Below, piece by piece: positions 21,284 to 33,270 of a stretch of 64,000 bases of DNA. Position 1 is the stretch's first letter; every line of letters begins with the position of its first letter. The position numbers and the translations under genes are program-made. The notes under the pieces are model-generated. The model did not search any database, was not told the origin of the DNA, and saw nothing but the letters and a program-made list of their open reading frames with translations. This DNA comes from Linyphia triangularis (Eukaryota; Arthropoda; Arachnida; Araneae; Linyphiidae), in contig OZ021731.1 of assembly GCA_963978545.1 (NCBI GenBank), positions 58,856,773 through 58,920,772 on the forward strand, given 5' to 3'.

Positions 21284-21900
21284 TCATAAATCGCCAAAAT
21301 GACGAACGGGCGCCAAAGATGACAGCTCGTACAGATGTGATTTCCGTTGAAGTAAGGAATAATTTAAGCTGATTGCTGAATCATTGGTTTCAGTTCGCAT
21401 TTGATAAGAGATATTTTTTAGCCAATCGTAGATAGCTTGATCAATTTGTGAAAAATAAAACAATATTGAATATAATTTTTTTGGAATATGGTACGTACTT
21501 GGTACACGGATTTTTTTTTTATTTCTTTTAACGAAAAGCATTCTACAACTACATCGAAAACTGAAAATGTTTGCTTTGTTACGTATTACCTCAGTGCGTA
21601 TAACAGGCACGCAGCGAAAGCGATAAATTGCGTGTGTGACACATCGTCGAACTTAAAATTACGTTCCTGGTCAGAGCATTGAAATTTGAATTGGATTGTA
21701 TAGTATTTCGCCGTTTGCGTTTTGGTAGTTTTATTTAATCTGTAAAAACATAGCAAGTATAGCGATAATTGTTTAAACGAATTTCGCAAGGTTGGCGACC
21801 TTTTTAAATCCTTTAAATTAACTTTGATTTTGTTTGTGAGTGTGGCTGCCCGGCAAATCTGAGGACGCCTAATTAACTCACTGGCCGTGATCCAATCGGG
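21284..21900. other. 5' flank of MATH-BTB copy 1, no further gene seen
   Basis: About one percent different from 32655-33270. Open frames here (for example 106 codons at 21586-21906, minus) overlap family U sequence and resemble nothing. The promoter should lie here or just upstream, but no clear core motif could be fixed. Confidence 0.4.
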
Positions 21901-21918
21901 TTGCAACTTGGGGGATAG

Positions 21919-21975
21919 TTTGTTTGTTTGTTTTGGGTTTTATGGCGCAAAGGCAACACAAGGGCCATGCTGCGC
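21919..21975 (-). mobile_element. 57-bp truncated SINE scrap with target duplication
   Basis: On the minus strand it ends in a (caaa)n tail preceded by cgccataaaacccaaa. It is flanked by caacttgg.ggatag on both sides (15 bp, one mismatch here, perfect in copy 2 around 33290-33346). It is a severely 5'-truncated retroposed copy of a third SINE or LINE. Confidence 0.7.
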
Positions 21976-22314
21976 CAACTTGGCGGATAGATTCGTTGTC
22001 GATAAGGAGGCATTATATCAAATGTTAGGGGCTGTCACAAAAAGGTTGTTTTTACATACCATTCAATTGACGCTTGTAAATACTATTAAACCTATTTTCC
22101 GTTATCTCATCGAGCTGAAACTATGAAATTCGGCTGTTTGAGGACATTGTTTTCTATCAAGTTTTGGGACAATCGAACAAAGTATGCTTTTACTCACGTT
22201 TCTTTTGCCTTACGTCCGATTTATCGGCTTTTGCTAACGTTCAATTAACCAGATACCAAGCTTAATTCAAACAAGTTCAATTTGGCGCTATTTAATGACT
22301 GAGACTGGAATGTA

Positions 22315-22400
22315 AAGCGTATGCAGCTTTCGTGTGCGGGCCTCGATCCCGAGACCATTCGAGACAGATACTTTACCGCTGTGCAAAAGAGTACTCCAGT
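22315..22400 (-). repeat. tRNA-like scrap, possibly a fourth SINE head
   Basis: On the minus strand cagcggtaaagtatctgtct and ggatcgaggcc resemble tRNA A- and B-box regions. The fold does not look like a complete tRNA. Duplicated near 33680-33765. Confidence 0.3.
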
Positions 22401-22658
22401 GCACATAAACTTTATCTGTTATTTGAGGTCGCCACAAATGGATTTTCTGTGCTTAGTGGCTAAACATGAAAACTTGATCTAAGCTCAAGAAGCTCACTCA
22501 TAAAAATTGGTGATGTACATAAAGGATTTATATTAATAACTTTGTTTTTATGGGTTATATTATTAAATCCTTTATATTAACTGTGATTTTAATTGTGGCT
22601 GCAGGGCTAATCTGCTGTGGCCTAATTACCCCATTGGCCGTCATCCAATAGGGATGAA

Positions 22659-22836
22659 GCCAACCAAACGGTATAGTGGTTAGCGTGCTAGCTTCTAGAC
22701 CGCGAGGTTGCGGGTTCGAGTCCAGTGTTGGCATGGGTGTTTGTAAATGTATGTTGGCTTGTCTAATGACGAATGTTTCGGCGCATTATAGCCCTAGTGT
22801 TGCTGACGGCGCCAGATAATCTGAAAACAACCAACC
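22659..22836 (+). mobile_element. SINE-1 at the duplication junction (recombinant)
   Basis: A complete SINE-1 without matching target duplications. The left flank is ccaatagggatgaa, as beside SINE B (34016-34029); the right flank is aattgatcaaaaggag, as beside SINE A (9601 on). It carries gccaacc like SINE B at its start and ctagacc like SINE A from 22698 on. The switch therefore lies in the identical stretch 22663-22697. This is the expected hybrid of an unequal crossover. Confidence 0.9.
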
Positions 22837-23121
22837 AATTGATCAAAAGGAGATGGTTAATGGTGAATTTATCGGTAATTATTTTATGAAGAATCAATAC
22901 AGGATTTAGTATTACGAGGCCAGAGCGCTAACCGCACAACCATTCGGTGAGCTATGCTAGCAAACGATTAAACAGTTTGTGGAATTTAAGTTTAAACAAC
23001 ATAGCGGCACATTAATGTAAAAGGTGAATTTGCGGTAAACTTTAACCGAGATTTGGATTTCAACTACTTTGATCCAGTTTTCGGGATCCGACAGACTAAA
23101 TAACCACTACTGCCAACAAGA

Positions 23122-23306
23122 TCGCTGTGGATTTGGCGCTCTGGCCTCGCATGCCAAAGGTGCTGGGTTCGAATCCCGGGTTATAGGCATGGATGTTAGT
23201 TGCGGTTCGGAATCCACGTTAAGCTGTAGGTCCCGGCTTGATTAGCCGTTATTATGCACAAAAATATGTCGTTGAGCGTTCAAACAAACCAAACCAAACA
23301 AATAAC
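23122..23306 (+). mobile_element. SINE-2 (copy 2 counterpart of 9886)
   Basis: Same sequence and position within the duplicated unit, offset 13236. Confidence 0.8.
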
Positions 23307-24381
23307 GTAAAAAGAGAAAATATCGCCAAACTGGCGATTTTTTTATTCAAATCAGTGAAAATATGAAAACGGTAAATAATACCATACGAAATTTTAATGC
23401 AATGAGCAATATTATAGCGTAATTGAAAGTTGTGCGATGTTCCACACCTCTTGTTACATTTAGCGATTCGTTTGAGAATGCCCTGATAACTCAGTACATT
23501 AAAATGATCTCGGGACTCTGTATCTCTCATACTTCTCAGACTGTATTGTTTATCTTTTTGAAGCAATAATCTTAATAGTCCTATAAATTTTGATTGCCAA
23601 ACAGTATGGAGATGAACCCGGAAACAATAAAAAATATTTCTTAAAAAAAAAAGAGCAACTGAAACTGTCCTTCCGAAAAAAAAAAGCGGAATATTTCAAC
23701 CCGTTTTAAATTACTCATAGAAGTTTAACGATTATGCACAAAGCTTGTCACACAGCTTGTGGGCCTCAGGCGAAACGAAAACTGCATCAGCAAAAACGAT
23801 CGTTTAACTGAAGATGTCTTCTGCAACAATGTGACCGAAAAACATGCGGGTTTTCGGGCCGTGGCTTTTCAAATGCTTTTTGTAGTAGTAAGCGGTGTTT
23901 CGTGTATATTGTGCGGAAGAACAAAGGGTAAAATAGGCTATTTTTATGTTCGATGTTCCATTCTTTTTTTTTGTAATGAGTATTCTAAATATCGTTTGGT
24001 GATGAGTTGAGTTGATGGAGGTCTTCTGGTCATGGTTACGCGCGTGGGTATTGTTCTAAAAATATTAAGTTTTGATTCATTCAGTAGTGGAAGTAACAGT
24101 TAGAGGATGGGGCTTTGATCTTGTAGGTGTTCCCACGTTGCAATTTTTACTAAGAAAAGTAATATTTCGCAAAGGAATACTTTAAGGAACCAAACTGCAA
24201 AAATATTTAAAGTAAAAAATTTTGAAATGAGAGAAAATGCGACTTTTCTGGGCAAATTTGATCACGTTTAGAAAACCTATAAAATTAAAAATAATTTTAT
24301 TAAAAAAATGATCCCCTTTGTTATGGATTGTTTGAAGTAGGTTCATTTTCTCCCTTTAGCATAATTTTTATATTCCATTAC

Positions 24382-26729
24382 TAGTATAGGCAAATTAGGC
24401 TCAAATTTCGGTCGAGACAGAAATAATTATTAGAAAGCTAATTTCTAAAATAGGTTCTTTAGGATTTCCTATACTTCCTCAGAAAAGTCTAAAAAAATAC
24501 TGATTGGACAACATCCTTAAATTTTGAATAAATGCCCGCCATCTTGGATTTTTAAAAAACGCTGTAACTCAGAAATGGACAATCACAGAGGGATACTGTT
24601 GGTACCAAATGTTGCTGTTTTAAAAGACTAACTAATTGCTGCAATAAAAATTCTAAAATAAGGAGTTGACATAATTTCCTTAACATAAAACAGGTTTGGA
24701 AACAATAAAATCCCTAATTTTTCACTTATGAATTTTAGAATTTGTATGGAGACTTATTACTTAATGGAATACCTTTTTAAATTAGAAAGAAATAGAATTA
24801 AAATTAGAATTCGCCACAAGTCCTCATAAGTAGTCAGTGACGTAGACCTCATATACTATAAACTTCATTCTACCATAGTATTCAAAATAACTTACTATAG
24901 GCAAATTAAGGCCGGTTTCGAAAATAATTATTAGAAAGTTGATTTCTTCTAAATAGGCTCTTTAGGTCCTCTTGTACTTCCTCAAAAAGGTCCCAAAACA
25001 TTCTGCTTGGGGGCATGCTTAAATTTTCTTTGAAAAATTCTCATAAAAAATTGTTATGAAAAGTCATCAGTGATACATTTGTCACTCTTCCAACCTCCTA
25101 ACTCAACTTCAATTAACTCCTGTCTTCGTTTAGTGGCTGGAGAATGCAGGAAGCGGCAACTAACGTGTATTGTGACATTTGATCAGCTATTTTACCAGGG
25201 TTCCCACTCAAATCACAGAATGAAAATCAATGACTTTTCAATGATTTTTAAGGACCTAATTAATATTTTTAAGGACCTTTGAAAATTTGTTTTCAGGCAT
25301 CATGTCTATACCTAATTTTTAATAAGTATATTCTACCATAAAAGTTACAAGTTGGTGGTTGAGCAATACAAATATGTCGGAAAATTCCGATGTGGTGCAG
25401 ATAAGTGGTGGTCACGCGGGGATAGCAAGTCCGAGTTGTGTTTTCATAAATTTTGCAGTTATACACACAACATCTGCAAACATTAAGGACTTTTAAGGAC
25501 CTCTTAAGCATTTTCAAGGCCTTGAAAACAAGTTAAAAAATATTAAGCACTTTTAATGACTTTCAATGACCGTGGGAACCCTGTTTACACTAATGCTATG
25601 GATATAGTCTCCCAGGTGGATGAAACTGTTGAGCTGACCAAAGGTAATTGTGAAAGTAGGTGAATTCAATCTGCTTACGAGTTATATGGGTACCGTGGGT
25701 AAAGTCATGGGTGGTATTGAAATGTACATGCTTCGAAGAAATATACCTTATTATTATTATTATTTGTTTCTTTATTGAACCTTTGAATCGTTTCATCTAG
25801 TAAATTATAAATCATAATATCTTAGGAAAAACACAACATCATACGAAACTCTCGTTAATCGTTCTTCTCTTTTTATCATTGCCACAAGACGAAATGAAAT
25901 GTACCCAAATACAATACAATTGTTAATGACGTCCCACAAAGGTAACAGGAGGGGTATCGAAAAAAAGTGGGACGTGGAACTTGATAAGAACTCTCTGGTC
26001 AAACTACGTCATGAATTTGGTGAGACTCTTACTTAAGTAGCCACCTGCCAGCACAGTCTGTGGATATATAACCTAGTCCAGGCGAGAAAAGATAGTGTTT
26101 TCGGTAGATTATTGGGGCTGGGCCATTGAAAAGGGGCACAATAGAGTCTATAAGTGCAGGGGGGGGGGGGGGGGAGGCAGTCCAAAGGAACCTATTTAAA
26201 AAAAAATCAGCTTTCTAATAATTATTTTCATCTCCAACCTTAATTTGCCTTTACTAAGTATTTTGAATACTATGATAGTATGAAATTATAGTAGCATGAG
26301 ATCTACGTCACTGACAACTTATGAGGACTTGTGAAAATTCTAATTCTATTCATTTCTGATTTAAAATCGAATTCTATCAAGTAATAAGTCTCTAAAGAAA
26401 TTCTAAAGTTCATATGTGAAAAATTGGGGGTTTTATTGTTTAGAAAAACCTGTTTTGTGTAAATAAAATTATATCAACTCTCTAATTTAGACTTTTATTG
26501 CAGTAATTAGTTCTGATTTTAAAATAGAAACATTTGATACCAACAGAACCCCTCCTTAATTCTCCAGTACTAAGTTAAAGCGTTTTTAAAAAAATCCAAA
26601 ATGGCGGACATTTATTCAAAATTTAAAGATGTTGCCCAAGCGGGATTTTTGGGGGAAGTACAGGAGAACATATTTCAAATCAGCTTTCTAATAATTATTT
26701 CCGTCTCCAATCCTAATTTGCCTGTACTA
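24382..26729. repeat. Composite element with long inverted arms (copy 2)
   Basis: Uninterrupted counterpart of 11149-15413. The left arm (24382-24960) crosses the empty hAT site at 24879-24886. The right arm is 26200-26729. It therefore shows the arms in their pre-hAT state. Confidence 0.6.
25196..25583. mobile_element. hAT-like MITE with 5-bp target duplication (copy 2)
   Basis: Same ends as 13882-14268; flanks tttac at 25191-25195 and 25584-25588. Confidence 0.78.
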
Positions 26730-27161
26730 TACCATATATGCAATATAGGGCACTGAAAGCATAGCATTCGGTCAACAAAAATGTGGATTCTTTTTCAATT
26801 TCTACGTTCTGGAACGTCCCGAGTTAAAAAAAAAGTGCTCATAAAAAATGCTTATGATTGTCAAAAAATTTTAATTGATAATTTTTTTGGGGAGCCAATA
26901 GATTTATGGTTTTTAAAAACAACTTTTAAAATTTTTTCTTTCTTTAAAAAAAAAAAAAAAGCAAAAAAAAAAAAAAAAAGCATTTGCTATACTATTTTTG
27001 GAATGGTACAACCACAAAAATCGCTAACCAATAAAACTCGTTAAATGTCGGCCCTGAATGTAATTAAAAATATAACTTGATATAACTGATTTCTTTGCAA
27101 ACAAAATACTAAAATTCAATACCATTTAATTCGGGAAACAATCAAAAGAATTAATTACCGA

Positions 27162-27937
27162 CTAGGGGGCTTTGCCCCCTGCTCGCTAACGCTCGCCAAC
27201 CCCCAAACGCCTCGCTGCGCTCGGATTGAGCAGCTTTGCCGCTCGAATTTGTGGTTAAAACATCTTGCTGCTCTCGAATAGGTTTGCCAGCCATAAAAAA
27301 TGTAACCAATTTTTTATAAATTTAATGTAAGGCCTAATAGAGAAAACACCCAAATTGCAAGTTTCATAATAGAAAGTTAAATATACTATCCGCCAACATT
27401 CTGACTTAAAATTTCATTAGCTATGCCCTTACATTGAAGTCCCAATATCTTTTATTTATTCTGATAAGTCACCCCTTTAGAGAACGGCGTACAACGCGAA
27501 GCATTTTCTGGATAGAAATACTTCAAAATAATAATTACTCTAATACAAAAATGCTTCAGAAAAACAGAAAAAATCAACTTTGAAACGAAGAGTTTAAAAA
27601 GAGCGTTAAAATTACCAACGGGTTTGTTTACATACGTAGATAGTTTTAAAATTAGCAACGGTTGATTGGTTGGTTGAACCCCTGTGCAGCCGGTTTGTTT
27701 ACATACGTAAGGATGTTGCCAATCATATATTCAAAATCATTGAGGCTTTGTAGTAGCTTAATAATGAAAAATATTGAAATTTAACTAATTAATAAAGTGT
27801 TAATAAATTATTTTGGCACGTTTTGGCAAATCTACAGCTTATTTCCTTTAAAATGACACCTTGATCATTGAAATTGGTTGAGCAGTTTAGGCGGACGGAC
27901 TAACCCCAAAAATCGTATTGCCTATTAAATATATAGA
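27162..27937 (-). mobile_element. Non-autonomous Helitron, copy C (duplicate of B)
   Basis: Counterpart of 15838-16613 with the same borders and length of 776 bp. Confidence 0.85.
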
Positions 27938-28069
27938 TTTAACGAGACTTTCTCTTTAGAAGTTTGTCTTGAAATAAAATGAGCATTTTTGGAAGATGAC
28001 ACTCGCACTATATACAATCAAGCACTATTTCTAAAAATAGTCATATTTAAAACATACCAATCCCACAAT

Positions 28070-28159
28070 GGACAATTCCCGCATTTTTTAAAATTTTTTT
28101 TATTCAATTCTAAATGTCTCGATTAGGCCATAAACACAAAAATTTCTATTCACTGCGCA

Positions 28160-28194
<35 letters not shown>

Positions 28195-28496
28195 GTAACC
28201 GAAGTTTGCTTGCTAGTTTTTGCGGGAAAAACTACACATTCACCCAAAGCGAATGGAATGTGACGTCACTTCTTTTGAAACAACTTGGCTTGAAAAGCAG
28301 CAGCGGAAATCAGTTTTGCAAGTTTCTAGCAAATCGCGGTAACCGGTACGGGATATACCCATTGTCTATCAAACAAACACCAACAAAATGTGGCAGAAAC
28401 ATCACGATAACCATAGAAACGAAAGGATGTCGTGACGACACAGCTGTAGCGGATCATTTTGATCGGACTTGTTTTTAAAAAATGCAGGAATTGTCC
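28070..28496. mobile_element. MITE with GGACAATTCC ends (copy 2)
   Basis: Counterpart of 16746-17168. The internal T run is a few bases longer here. Confidence 0.65.
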
Positions 28497-29727
28497 GTTA
28501 GCATACTTTTTCCATAGTGATTATCTTAACAGTTTAAATTTACATTCAGTCAACATGAAAAATAAGAAAAACATATCCAGGTTTTCGGGGACGTCTCTTC
28601 TTCAGGGAGTCCAGGAAGAAAGAATTTAAATTTCCCTGAAAAACTTAGCTACTTGTAGTTACCCAATAATGTTTATATAAAATATGAAAGAAATTAACCA
28701 TCTGAAAATTAATTGTATACTTTTTTATATTTGAAGCTATTGTTAACTACCAAGTTAAAATCAAAATATTATCAAAATCAAAATGAAGCCTTAAAGTGAA
28801 CTGAATAACAAAAAGGAGTGGAAATCGATGGTTGGGAAAATGTGAATTTTCGTTCAAATACAATTTTTTTTTTTTTTTTTTGGTACAGATGTAGTTTAAA
28901 GACCTGATTATTTTTGCAATTATTTTGAATCTAAAAGAAATTTGCCGTATACTAATTATCATTGCTACAAAATAGTTTAGAGATTGACAGTAAATTGTGA
29001 CGATTTCCAAGTTATTCACCTTTAAAAAAAGTCAAAGAAAGTTGCAAAAAAATAAAAATAAAAATCAGGTTCTTGCAGCGCATCTGTGCAAATTTTTTGA
29101 AATGCTTTTAACTTTGGAATAAAAAAACAACAACTTCAGTTTACTGCAATTTCTCAAACATTTAATGAATCGAAGACATTTACCAGTTTTCCACATTTTC
29201 CCTGTTACTGTACATTCTGACGATAGGTTTAATTCTTTTCACGCAAGGCCTTTTTCGCGCGGAGGAACCAGCAACTCGCGACGTTTTCCGCCATTTTTGG
29301 TTTTGCTCGCGGTTACAGAACCGCTTCAAAGAAACTAAACATAAACAGTCATTGCATCGAATTTCCGCATTAAACCTAGTGGTGAGTAAGAGTCACCTAT
29401 CGAGTTATTCAAAGACCAATATTATGAGACGCTTTCACTTTGAGAAAGACGTGAAGTAAAAAAAAAAAAAAAATTACACAGATCCTTGCAACACCAACTT
29501 GAATTTTAAAAAACTGTTAGAATGGTAAGTGTTATAGTTTGAGTATTTTTAAAAGATTAGAAGTTTGGTCTTGGAATGCACAACAAAATAACGTCGAAAT
29601 ACCAATTTTCATAAATTTAAAATCTGTGATTAGTAATTAAAATGAAAAAGACAAATTAATGTTAAAAAGAAAAAAAAAATGTTTATTCGTAAAACGTAAT
29701 CCGTCGGGCGCAAGAAAGGAATTAAAT

Positions 29728-30440
29728 TGTGTTTTCAAATCCTTTTGTATTAACTTCCGATTTAGTTTGTTTGTGGCTGCCGGACAAATTTGCAGAAGCC
29801 TAATCAACCTACTTGCTGTAATCCAATCGGGTTGAAACTTGGCAGATAGATTCAATGACAAAGCATTCTATACAATTTTGAGGAATATCACTGTCACTAA
29901 GAGGTTGTTTATATTCACGCTTCTACCTTCGGAATGCTAATAAACCAACTTGCCGTCATTGAATGATACTGAAACTTAGATGGTACACTTGTTGTTAACG
30001 ACAATGCTTTCTATCAAGTTTTGGGACTGTTACGCACAGACCGCTTTTACACACGTTACTATTGCCTAACGTCCCACTTATCAGCTTTTACTCACTTTCT
30101 ATTATGCAAATACTAAGCTTAATTCAAACACCTTCATTTGGCGATATTTAATAACGGAAACCTTCCCCTATTAAGATTGACGAAGCAAAATCTTCGGAAG
30201 GCTAATAAATCCTGTTTTCAGTCATCCAATCGAACTGACACTTGTCAAATAGACTCGAAAAGTTTTAGGAGCAAAAGCGAAGTTAGTAAATAGTTCAGAA
30301 TGGATCTTCTGTTCCTAATTGTCACACATTATGAAAACTCGATCCGAGCTTAAGAACTTACAATTGCACTTAAAAATAGGGAATGCTTATATACAGGATT
30401 TATATTAAAAACTTTTGTTTTTATGGGTTATATTATTAAT
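29728..30440 (+). repeat. Family U repeat unit, copy 2a
   Basis: Counterpart of 18400-19112, with a few substitutions and 1-3-bp indels near 30200-30260. Confidence 0.7.
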
Positions 30441-30752
30441 TAATTACATTCAAGTGATTGAAACTTTTCTTACCTATTCGCCTTATAATATTACATTGTA
30501 AAGATATAATTATACTTACTTAAAGACACTGTAAGACCATGATGCCTTTTTAAATAATTACTGTGCTTGCTATATATAAAAAAAAGTATAAATGACATTA
30601 AAGGAAAGTGACATGTTTTCGTAAAAAATTATCATTTTTTAGCTGTCACAACTAAAAAATGCTACAACTTGTGGGACATAATTTTTAACTATATTGTTCT
30701 CTTAGGCAGAAATTAATTACATTTCAGAAAGTATTGGTTTGTACGCTAAACG

Positions 30753-30905
30753 ACCTATTTTTGTGCACTATAACGGCTAATCATGCCGGAACCTACGGCT
30801 TAACATAGATTGCCAACCACAACGAACATTCATACTTAACCAAGGATTCGAACCCGGTACCTTTGGCATGCGAGGACCAGAGCTCTAACTCCATCAGGTT
30901 GGCTT
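30753..30905 (-). mobile_element. SINE-2, minus strand (copy 2)
   Basis: Counterpart of 19413-19570. Confidence 0.75.
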
Positions 30906-30973
30906 TAGAAAAATAACATAAATTAATCATTAAGTAACAGGATTAACTTTAACATTTTTCACAAATTACAAGT

Positions 30974-30979
30974 TTTATT
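30974..30979 (-). other. Candidate poly(A) signal of MATH-BTB copy 2
   Basis: AATAAA on the minus strand, about 430 nt after the stop. The greater distance than in copy 1 reflects the extra ~60 bp near 31205-31265. Confidence 0.4.
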
Positions 30980-31410
30980 GGCATATCCAAAAAGTTATTA
31001 GAAGTAATCTTTAAGGGAAAGAGCACATATCAATCATTAAAATAACAGGGCAATTGAACAATACAATATTGTTACAATATTACTATTTTGTATACGTATA
31101 TTAGAAAAAATATTAGTGTAATTATGCTGAAATACTTCAAAACAAGTTTACAATTACAAATAATATTACTTATTTTTTAACAAACATATTTTTTTCAAAT
31201 AAATAAATAAAATAACAGTACTAAGTTATTTTAGTTTAGACCCTTATGTATTCCTGTAACATTTCAAAGCATACATTCCTATTTAACAAAAAATTAACTG
31301 CTGATTATACACTAAAATTGCAATTCAAATTAAGAAAATACTAACACACGATTCTTAAGACTTGTTTCTTAAAGTGGTTTTTGACCAAGCCTACGAGCTT
31401 GAATGACGAC

Positions 31411-32448
31411 TTATAAAGTAACAAACCGCATACTACAGCACCATTTCAAGAAGGACATAACCCTTTCCACTAATTCAGGTTTAGTAACAACAATATCAGC
31501 CCATTCTTTGGTTCCAAGTACCTCCAAGTTATCCGCAATGAATTCATTCACCTTTTTTTTCAATTTCTCAACTCCATGTAAATCAGATAGCACAAGTGCC
31601 CTACAAGCAAAATCAACTGTCAGATTGCTACACAGTATTTCAGAACACGTTTTTAGAAGACTTTTCACCTGGTACTTGTCTGCCAAGGAGTACAAAGAGA
31701 GCACTGTATCCCAGGTCTTGTCCTCGAGCACACCACTGTAAAGGAACATCAGGAAACAGTCGAAGACGTGGAGTTGAGCGTCCTCGATGACGACGACGTT
31801 GGAGTTTCTTTCCAACATGTCTTGGTCGAACATCTTGGCAAACACCGGTGAGCGACTTGCAAGGATCGCTTTATGCGCAGGAAGTGAGGAGTCGCCAACA
31901 ATAAGTGTAACATCACTCGAGACACCACTTTTGTACATGCTCTTTAGATTATTCACTAGTTCGTCGCGAACTTCCGCAGTTGCTTCGTCTTCACACGCTT
32001 TAGAAGTGGTGTTGTAAGCAAATAATGATAGCGTTCCTTCGATGTTAAGTATATCACCCTCTAAGCAGCTAAGGCTTACGGATGCCTTAGTACTATAACG
32101 AAAGGTTCGATCCATCAACAAAGTAATTGTGTCGATTGCCATGACTTCAGTTTTTTGCTTTCTCAAAAGTTGATCCTCGCTATCACGCAGATTTATACAA
32201 CTTACTACGTTAATGTTTTCGTCGTAGTCATCCAAGGTTTTGAGATACACACGAATACGAGATTTTTCTTCGGTGGGATTTTGCTCCAAAAACTCGAGTC
32301 GAAAACAAAATGTTCCCTTTTTTTCAGGAATTGGTGAAAATGATGGTCCATCGAAATTCACAGGCGTTTTCGAAAAATTGCCAATTTCCCAAGAAAATTT
32401 ATATTCGTGACATGGATTAGGCGTTTCCATACTATGAAGCAGAGCCAT
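31411..32448 (-). CDS. MATH-BTB (SPOP/TDPOZ-like) protein, copy 2, 345 aa
   Basis: Tandem paralogue of 20019-21077 with the same domain order: MATH about 14-145 (YKFSWEIGNFS), BTB about 170-270 (SSDVTLIVGDSSLPAHKAIL), C-terminal helices to about 335. It is likewise a probable CUL3 substrate adaptor by family knowledge. The frame is intact. By hand alignment about 52 of 336 shared codons change the amino acid and about 15 are silent. Changes cluster in MATH residues 50-140 and in the region after BTB (248-300), while the BTB core is almost unchanged. One extra base near 31430 shifts the last codons, giving the tail SMRFVTL and an earlier stop. The upstream putative splice acceptor (tgtag) is conserved. 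Both genes could be expressed independently; no shared transcript is implied. Confidence 0.93.
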   Translation of the reverse strand: MALLHSMETPNPCHEYKFSWEIGNFSKTPVNFDGPSFSPIPEKKGTFCFRLEFLEQNPTEEKSRIRVYLKTLDDYDENINVVSCINLRDSEDQLLRKQKTEVMAIDTITLLMDRTFRYSTKASVSLSCLEGDILNIEGTLSLFAYNTTSKACEDEATAEVRDELVNNLKSMYKSGVSSDVTLIVGDSSLPAHKAILASRSPVFAKMFDQDMLERNSNVVVIEDAQLHVFDCFLMFLYSGVLEDKTWDTVLSLYSLADKYQVKSLLKTCSEILCSNLTVDFACRALVLSDLHGVEKLKKKVNEFIADNLEVLGTKEWADIVVTKPELVERVMSFLKWCCSMRFVTL

Positions 32449-32654
32449 GTTGATATCTACACAAAAGTAGAACTAACTTATCTCAGAATGATATACAAAC
32501 AGCCTAAAATAGAAACATAGAAAGACTTCTTCAGAGGCTTGCACATTGCACTGCCTAAAAGGTTAATGTAAAAATAATCTTTCATTCTATCTAAAAAGAT
32601 TCGCCAAAGGAAAATATCGCCAAATAAGAATAACAACCCGTGCAAAATGCGTGT

Positions 32655-33270
32655 TCATAAATCGCCAAAATGACGAACGGGCGCCAAAGATGACAGCTCG
32701 TACAGATGTGATTTCCGTTGAAGGAAGGAATAATTTAAGCTGATTGCTGAATCATTGGTTTCAGTTCGCATTTGATAAGATATATTTTTTAGCCAATCGT
32801 AGATAGCTTGATCAATTTGTGAAAAATAAAACAATATTGAATATAATTTTTTTGGAATATGGTACGTACTTGGTACACGGATTTTTTTTTAATTTCTTTT
32901 AACGAAAAGCATTCTACAACTACATCGAAAACTGAAAATGTTTGCTTTGTTACGTATTACCTCAGTGCGTATAACAGGCACGCAGCGAAAGCGATGAATT
33001 GCGTGTGTGACACATCGTCGAACTTAAAATTACGTTCCTGGTCAGAGCATTGAAATTTGAATTGGATCGTATAGTATTTCGCCGTTTGCGTTTTGGTAGT
33101 TTTATTTAATCTGTAAAAACATAGCAAGTTTAGCGATAATTGTTTAAACGAATTTCGCAAGGTTGGCGACCTTTTTAAATCCTTTATATTAACTTTGATT
33201 TTGTTTGTTTGTGTGGCTGCCCGGCAAATCTGAGGACGCGTAATTAACTCACTTGCCGTGATCCAATCGG
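32655..33270. other. 5' flank of MATH-BTB copy 2
   Basis: Nearly identical to 21284-21900. No additional gene is recognised. Confidence 0.4.

Larger units (their letters stand above)
21807..22562 (+). repeat. Family U repeat unit, copy 1b, with next unit abutting
   Basis: A full unit from aaatcctttaaattaac to ggttatattatta. It is followed immediately by the start of another unit (22563 on: aatcctttatattaac), which is cut at 22658 by the junction SINE. This head-to-tail order shows family U can be tandem. It contains a 57-bp SINE scrap (21919-21975) and a tRNA-like scrap (about 22315-22400). Confidence 0.7.
9423..22658 (+). repeat. Segmental tandem duplication, copy 1
   Basis: This interval of about 13.2 kb matches 22659-34029 in the same order and orientation. 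The offset is 13236 at the left and 11371 at the MATH-BTB gene; the difference is mostly the 1912-bp hAT insertion found only here plus its 8-bp duplication. Most non-coding parts differ by about one base in a hundred by eye. The gene and its 3' flank (about 19.8-20.9 kb) are clearly more diverged. Besides listed features, 9660-9885, 10216-11148 and 17170-18340 show nothing I recognise. An 83-codon open frame at 10526-10777 is conserved in copy 2 but resembles no family. Confidence 0.95.
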
